Part shown: in pieces, positions 10,827-14,695 of the stretch
Position numbering within the stretch: position 1 is the stretch's first letter
How the letters are laid out: each line of letters opens with the position of its first letter
Assembly: GCA_021810735.1 (NCBI GenBank)
Contig: JAJZIF010000042.1
Span: 1 to 14,695 of the forward strand
Direction: 5' to 3'
DNA length: 14,695 bases
Source: Acidobacteriota bacterium
Lineage (GTDB): Bacteria; Acidobacteriota; Terriglobia; Terriglobales; Acidobacteriaceae
Program-made: the position numbers and the translations under genes
The notes under the pieces: generated by a model
Told to the model about the DNA's origin: nothing
The model's input: only the letters and a program-made list of their open reading frames with translations
The model's database searches: none

Positions 10827-11627
10827 TCAGGGAAGCGGGTAGAGGCGGCCGCGATACATCGCCATTGCCTCGATGGAACGGACATGGATCACCTGGGCGG
10901 TGGCATTGTCGGAACCATCGACGTCGACGGCATAACTCACCAGTTCGCGTGCCACGGCTTCGACGTCCTTCTTCTGGGAAACTATGCGGGCAATATCTTC
11001 CTGATAGAGGCCCCCGTAGAGCCCATCGGTGCAGAGCACGAGAAGATCGCCGGCCGCGATGGCGACCTTGCGGGTCTCGACGGTCACAAATAATTCCGGG
11101 CCAAGCGAGCGGGTGAGGATATGGCGGCTCTCGGAACGTTCCGCGTCCGCAGCCGAAATAAGTCCGAGCTTCCGTTGTTCACCGACCACCGTATGATCTT
11201 GCGTGAGCGCGGTCGCCTTGCCCTCGCGCACGAGGTAACAGCGGGAATCTCCCACGTGAGCAATGCATGCCTCGTCGTAGCGAAGGGCACAGGAGACCAC
11301 AGTCGTCGCCATGCGTTTTCCACGCCGTTCCGGCTGGAGTCCTTCATCGTGAATCGTTGCGTTGGCGTCCTGGATCAAGCGCGCCATGAGGCTGGGTAAA
11401 GAAGCTCTCTCCGGCGCCTGGGCAAAACCCTGCGCCATGACCTTGACGGCGATCGCGGAGGCAACTTCGCCGAGATCCATCCCGCCGACGCCGTCGGCCA
11501 CGGCAAACATCCAGCCGTGGGAGCGGGACTCCTGCCGCGATCTGGGAACGAAGGCCCCCATCGAGTCCTCGTTATTCCCGCGAATTTTTCCGGGGTCGCT
11601 TGCCTGACCAAAAACTACATCCAGCAT
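10827..11627 (-). CDS. PP2C-family serine/threonine protein phosphatase (Stp/PrpC type)
   Basis: 266 residues, single catalytic domain, no membrane segment. Metal-dependent dephosphorylation of phospho-Ser/Thr proteins. Motifs in order: GNNEDS (17-22), ADGVGGMDLGE with Asp45/Gly46, MATTVV (106-111), HVGDSRCYLVREG with Asp127, LTQDHTVVGE (141-150), LTRSLG (171-176), CTDGLYGGL with Asp201, and SDNATAQVI with Asp240/Asn241. All metal ligands appear present. The frame extends upstream to a TTG at 11741, but the ATG at 11627 gives the standard start (MLDVVFGQASDPGKIRGNNE), though without a strong ribosome binding site. Such phosphatases usually oppose a Hanks-type kinase; no kinase gene is in the window. 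Lies 158 bases after the permease gene with a hairpin between, so transcription may be separate. Confidence 0.93.
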   Translation of the reverse strand: MLDVVFGQASDPGKIRGNNEDSMGAFVPRSRQESRSHGWMFAVADGVGGMDLGEVASAIAVKVMAQGFAQAPERASLPSLMARLIQDANATIHDEGLQPERRGKRMATTVVSCALRYDEACIAHVGDSRCYLVREGKATALTQDHTVVGEQRKLGLISAADAERSESRHILTRSLGPELFVTVETRKVAIAAGDLLVLCTDGLYGGLYQEDIARIVSQKKDVEAVARELVSYAVDVDGSDNATAQVIHVRSIEAMAMYRGRLYPLP

Positions 11628-11702
11628 TCGGATCGCCGCCCTAAGCTTCTTGCTCCGCGAATGATTCCTCGGGCCTGTGCCTGCAATGCAGACAGACGGG
11701 TT

Positions 11703-11742
11703 TTTGCCGCCTGCTCCAGAGTCATCTGAAGCAGACGGCAAA
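11703..11742. terminator. 13-base-pair hairpin between permease and PP2C genes, possible terminator
   Basis: Arms TTTGCCGCCTGCT (11703-11715) and AGCAGACGGCAAA (11730-11742), loop of 14. One position is a U-G wobble in minus-strand RNA, which would pair throughout. It lies 44 bases past the permease stop. The expected U-run after the stem is missing on the minus strand (AAAACCC follows); on the plus strand CTTTTT follows, but no plus-strand gene ends here. Termination or processing is therefore only a possibility. Confidence 0.4.
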
Positions 11743-11785
11743 CTTTTTGGCAGTGAATCGTGCGGCTCAGATTACGCGTGCGACA

Positions 11786-13597
11786 TCATTTGATGCTCTC
11801 CGCGGTGGCAATCACTTGTCCTTGCTTGGATTGAAGCAGCATGCCCTTGCCCTTGGCCTTCGAGCTGCGCATGAAATAGAAGGCGCCATACAAGCCCCAG
11901 ACTGCGGCGATGAGGAGCGCGCCGAGAGGTTCTTTGACTGTGCCATAGCCCATTGTCGGTCCGATCAGGTAGAACGCCATGCATCCCAGGTTGGCCAGCA
12001 GGCCAAACGCGGGAATGAGCAGGTGTTTGACAAAGTTGAAGTCCGAACGGCCATGAAAGGCAATGATGCACAACAGACAACTGAGCGCGTACAGAATGAA
12101 GGTGCCGAAGTTGGATGTCAACGTCGCCATCAACAGTGAGTTGGGAAGCGCGGCCATGGTAGCGTGCGACATATAGCCAACACTCGAAAGAAGGCCATGA
12201 GGAAGCGCCTGGATGGTTGCGTCGGTGGGAGCGGCGGCATCGCCGAAGCAAAGGATAATGGAGAGAATCCCGATGACCGCCGTGATGGTGGCCAGCGTCC
12301 AGACCGCACGATGCGGCGTGAGGTTCTTGTCGTGCAGCATGCCGAAGTGCTCCGGCGCCTCCGCGTCCCGGCCCATGGCGTAGGTCACGCGGGCCCCAGT
12401 ATTCATGCAGGCGAGGGTGGTGCCGATCAGCGCCAGGAAGACGGTGACCGCCTCGGCGAGCATGAAATACTTGCCGTGTCCCTGGCCCAGCAGCGCATCG
12501 CCGACAATGATCATCATGTCGCCGATGGGAGCTGCCGAGCCGACCGCGCTTTGCATGGAGTACCCCGAGTTGAGAAAGTAATTTGCCGCGAAATATTCAA
12601 TGAGATAGCACACCAGTCCCTGAATCAGAAGGGAAGCGATGACCGCGATCGGGATATCTCGTTTGGCATTTCTTGCCTCGCCTCCCAGGGACGTGACGGA
12701 CTCAAATCCGACCAGGATCAGGATGGCGACGGTAGCCTGGATCATCACCCAGTTAAAGTTGTGCACGGAGACCACCGACTTGGCGGTCGGGTGACTCATG
12801 AACAATTTGCCGGTCGAATCCATTTGCGGATATTGAATGTGGAAGGGAACAGGTTTGCCGGCCGCGTCCATAAGAGGCAGCGGAACGTTGCTGGCATCGC
12901 GGATGACGGTGCCATCGGGCTTGGTCGCGAACTCATAGTTGTAGGTCGCTTGCGTGGTTGCGTCGTACTGCAGCGCGGCGGTACCAGCTGGGTGGTTCAC
13001 CCGGTATCCGATCGCAAGGATGCTGAACAAGCCAAGCGCGGAGATCTGCACCACGTTGATGGCCAGGTTCACCGCGGTCGAGGCATTGGCCCCCTTTTGC
13101 GCGATCCAGGCCACGGCGAAGGAAAATGCAACCGCAACCAACCCCATGAACACAGGTCCCGGGTTGGAGCCGCTCATGAAATTTGGCCAGAGAAAGCCTA
13201 CGATGTAGCCGACGAAGATGCCGGTAACGCCAACCATCACTCCCGGGTAGACCCAGTAGTAGAGGTGGGAGCCCCAACCGACGACGAACTTGGATATGCG
13301 CGCATATTTAAATGCTTTGTCCTTGGAAAGCATGGCCTGCTCGGCATAGTAATAACTGGAGCCGGTCCCGGGATAGAGCTTGGATATCTCCGCGTATGAG
13401 ACGGCCGTCGCCAGACAGAGCATCAGGGCAGCGAAGATCCCAATCCACATCGATGGAGCGGTCGCCCCGGTTGTCGCCTGAATGAAGAACGTCAACCATA
13501 GAAAGGCGCCGGGGGCAATCAGAGCCATTGCATTGCTGGTTAAGCCTGTCAGACCGAGTGTGGCCTGCATTGTCGGGGCGGTTTTTTCTTCTGTCAT
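11786..13597 (-). CDS. APC-family amino-acid/amine permease with a large hydrophilic loop
   Basis: 603 residues, about 12-14 membrane segments. Inner-membrane uptake of an amino acid or polyamine; substrate not readable. Seen: LTSNAMALIAPGAF in TM1, YAEISKLYPGTGSSYYYAEQAM (68-89), the APC signature GFESVTSLGGEARNAKRDIP (297-316), and CMNTGARVTYAMGRDAEAPEHFG (397-419). Residues about 200-282 form a long polar stretch between membrane segments (DATTQATYNYEF to AKSVVSVHNF), unusual for the family. Two ATGs lie six bases apart at 13603 and 13597; AGGAG is only one base from the first but seven from the second, so 13597 is chosen (MTEEKTAPTM). Its neighbour upstream on the same strand is glutamine synthetase, suggesting uptake of a nitrogen compound, though 390 bases separate them. 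Confidence 0.88.
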   Translation of the reverse strand: MTEEKTAPTMQATLGLTGLTSNAMALIAPGAFLWLTFFIQATTGATAPSMWIGIFAALMLCLATAVSYAEISKLYPGTGSSYYYAEQAMLSKDKAFKYARISKFVVGWGSHLYYWVYPGVMVGVTGIFVGYIVGFLWPNFMSGSNPGPVFMGLVAVAFSFAVAWIAQKGANASTAVNLAINVVQISALGLFSILAIGYRVNHPAGTAALQYDATTQATYNYEFATKPDGTVIRDASNVPLPLMDAAGKPVPFHIQYPQMDSTGKLFMSHPTAKSVVSVHNFNWVMIQATVAILILVGFESVTSLGGEARNAKRDIPIAVIASLLIQGLVCYLIEYFAANYFLNSGYSMQSAVGSAAPIGDMMIIVGDALLGQGHGKYFMLAEAVTVFLALIGTTLACMNTGARVTYAMGRDAEAPEHFGMLHDKNLTPHRAVWTLATITAVIGILSIILCFGDAAAPTDATIQALPHGLLSSVGYMSHATMAALPNSLLMATLTSNFGTFILYALSCLLCIIAFHGRSDFNFVKHLLIPAFGLLANLGCMAFYLIGPTMGYGTVKEPLGALLIAAVWGLYGAFYFMRSSKAKGKGMLLQSKQGQVIATAESIK

Positions 13598-13603
13598 GAT
13601 CAT

Positions 13604-13987
13604 TCTCCTGGTGGTTCGAGATACTCAAGTGGTCTTGTCCGTGGAGTCGCCAGGCCAGATGCGCCTCGGCCATTCCATGCCATTGGATCCTGGTTGGAAT
13701 CAGCGGCGGAATGTTTTGTCTGCCGGATATCTATTAGGAACGCAAATTACTTATGAGGAATTCATGAAGAAATTCCACAGACTTCAAATTTCCTTCGATT
13801 TGTGGGAGGGGCCTCGAACTTCCGAGAAGAATGCTCGAATTTTGGGGCAACAACTTCCTAACTTTACGGTCGTCGATTCCCAGCCAAATCGAGCTTTATA
13901 CAGAGGTGGTTGGCCGGAATGGGTGAATGGGGCGCGCCGATGCGACGCACCCCATTCCTGCATTCTCAGACAACTTAGCGGGATTGT
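13604..13987. other. Intergenic region between glutamine synthetase and APC permease
   Basis: 384 bases, lower in GC than its surroundings in the middle part (about 13730-13900). It must hold the permease promoter and the glutamine synthetase 3' end. I see no recognised riboswitch or RNA gene and no convincing -10/-35 pair. A hairpin near 13926-13956 is listed separately. A 75-codon plus-strand frame (13764-13991) behind GAGGAATTC resembles nothing I know. Confidence 0.6.
13926..13956 (-). terminator. Hairpin downstream of glutamine synthetase, possible terminator
   Basis: Arms AATGGGGCGCG (13926-13936) and CGCACCCCATT (13946-13956) pair over 11 bases in minus-strand RNA, with one G-U wobble and a 9-base loop. 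It starts 32 bases past the glutamine synthetase stop, the usual place for a terminator, but no U-run follows. Confidence in function is limited. Confidence 0.45.
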
Positions 13988-14695
13988 TTAAAACAGGTTC
14001 CACAACGCCTGGTTATAGACCTCGTGGTGGTACTGGACTTCGGCTGGCTTTACAAAGGTGCCGAGTTGCCGTGGGGCGCGTTCCGCCACAGCCTGCTTCA
14101 AATCCGCAAAGCGGCCCTTCACATCCTCGCCCAGGATGGTGCTGATCCATTCGGCATTCCGGAAGTCCTCGATAGCGGTATGGATATTGTCCGGCAGATA
14201 CCGCTCCGCCTGGCGCAGCCCATCGATGCTCAGGGTGGTGCCCTCAAGCCCCGTCCGGAAGAGCGAGTAGAGCGTCAAATATGGGTTGGCATCGGGAGCG
14301 ACGGAGCGAATCTCGACGCGCGCCGACTTCGAGTTACCAATCGGAATGCGAATCATCGATCCGCGATCGGTGGCCGATGCCTTGATCTGGTTCGGTGCTT
14401 CAAAATGGGGGTCCAGACGGCGATAGGCGTTGACGCTGGAGTTCAAGATGAGGCACAGATCGAGCGCGTGGGTCAGGATGCGGTCCACGAACTCCCAACC
14501 GAAAGCGGATGTCTTCTCAACACCGGCCTCGTCCCAGATCAGGTTGGTCTTGTTTTGGGAGACCGAGACATTGGTGTGCATGCCGTTGCCGTTGACTCCC
14601 ACGACCGGCTTTGGCAGGAAGGATGCCGTATATCCCAGGCTGGCGGCGACTTGACGGGTCAGCAGCTTGTAGAGCTGGATCTGATCGGCGGCGGC
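13988..14695 (-). CDS. glnA: Glutamine synthetase, GSI-family (C-terminal 235 residues)
   Basis: The 5' half lies beyond the right edge; the frame is open to 14695. ATP-dependent amidation of glutamate to glutamine, or of a related acceptor. Seen: YTASFLPKPVVGVNGNGMHT (ATP/glutamate-site block), NSSVNAYRRLDPHFEAPNQI, ATDRGSMIRIPIGN (catalytic Arg block), and VEIRSVAPDANPYLTLYSLF. The C-terminus (FVKPAEVQYHHEVYNQALWN) lacks the adenylylated-Tyr motif of beta-type GSI, so control by GlnE adenylylation is not supported. The neighbouring permease recalls PuuA/PuuP pairs, so gamma-glutamyl-amine synthesis is an alternative, but the visible half does not decide it. An internal ATG at 14602 is not the start. 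Confidence 0.92.
   Translation of the reverse strand, partial: AAADQIQLYKLLTRQVAASLGYTASFLPKPVVGVNGNGMHTNVSVSQNKTNLIWDEAGVEKTSAFGWEFVDRILTHALDLCLILNSSVNAYRRLDPHFEAPNQIKASATDRGSMIRIPIGNSKSARVEIRSVAPDANPYLTLYSLFRTGLEGTTLSIDGLRQAERYLPDNIHTAIEDFRNAEWISTILGEDVKGRFADLKQAVAERAPRQLGTFVKPAEVQYHHEVYNQALWNLF

Noticed and set aside
11628..11741. 38-residue N-terminal extension of the PP2C protein from a TTG at 11741
   Set aside because: It runs through the hairpin arm and the added residues are not part of PP2C domains; the ATG at 11627 gives the normal start.
12164..13399. 411-codon plus-strand open frame opposite the APC permease
   Set aside because: It is the antisense of a membrane protein gene; composition is Arg/Asp/His/Gly-rich and no domain is seen.
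13764..13991. Possible 75-residue gene behind GAGGAATTC between glutamine synthetase and permease
   Set aside because: No similarity recognised, its end runs through the hairpin and into the glutamine synthetase stop, and codon use does not look like that of its neighbours.

Overview
The window looks like a piece of an Acidobacteriota chromosome (class Terriglobia or a close relative). The best clue is a PadR-type regulator followed directly, behind a strong ribosome binding site, by the wreck of a MacB-like ABC permease of the 'acidobacterial duplicated orphan permease' (ADOP) kind. GC-rich composition with long antisense shadow ORFs, palindromic intergenic elements ending in GGGGCACCC, and many acidobacterial-looking protein sequences agree with this. 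The assignment rests on recognition from memory, not on a search.

Region 1 (1-9373, all minus strand, read from right to left): glgE (maltosyltransferase); a trehalose synthase-maltokinase fusion (treS-mak); a GT-A-type glycosyltransferase resembling mannosylglycerate / glucosyl-3-phosphoglycerate synthases but lacking several expected active-site motifs; a small membrane protein with the conserved TM helix of the MscS-like/CmpX group; and a KimA-like potassium importer cut by the left window edge. TreS turns trehalose into maltose, Mak phosphorylates it, and GlgE adds the maltosyl units to alpha-1,4-glucan. With a K+ importer, a channel-like protein and a compatible-solute-type glycosyltransferase alongside, the block reads as an osmotic-stress / glucan-storage neighbourhood. 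A roughly 200-base imperfect inverted repeat lies between treS-mak and the glycosyltransferase.

Region 2 (9374-10826): a divergent control region with a perfect palindrome just upstream of padR, then padR, then a graveyard. It holds an ADOP permease reduced by at least three internal deletions, a palindromic element, the C-terminal part of what looks like an XRE-type antitoxin, and on the opposite strand the last 32 codons of a tyrosine recombinase whose presumed catalytic Tyr is Asn. This is a decayed mobile or accessory insertion point.

Region 3 (10827-14695, minus strand): a PP2C protein phosphatase, a large APC-family amino-acid permease, and the C-terminal half of a glutamine synthetase cut by the right edge. 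The last two probably serve nitrogen or amine uptake and assimilation.

No rRNA, tRNA, CRISPR array or complete insertion sequence was seen. I did not find a clear new multi-gene system. The most unusual items are the motif-degenerate glycosyltransferase in the trehalose/GlgE cluster, the two kinds of palindromic intergenic element, and the layered fossil region.
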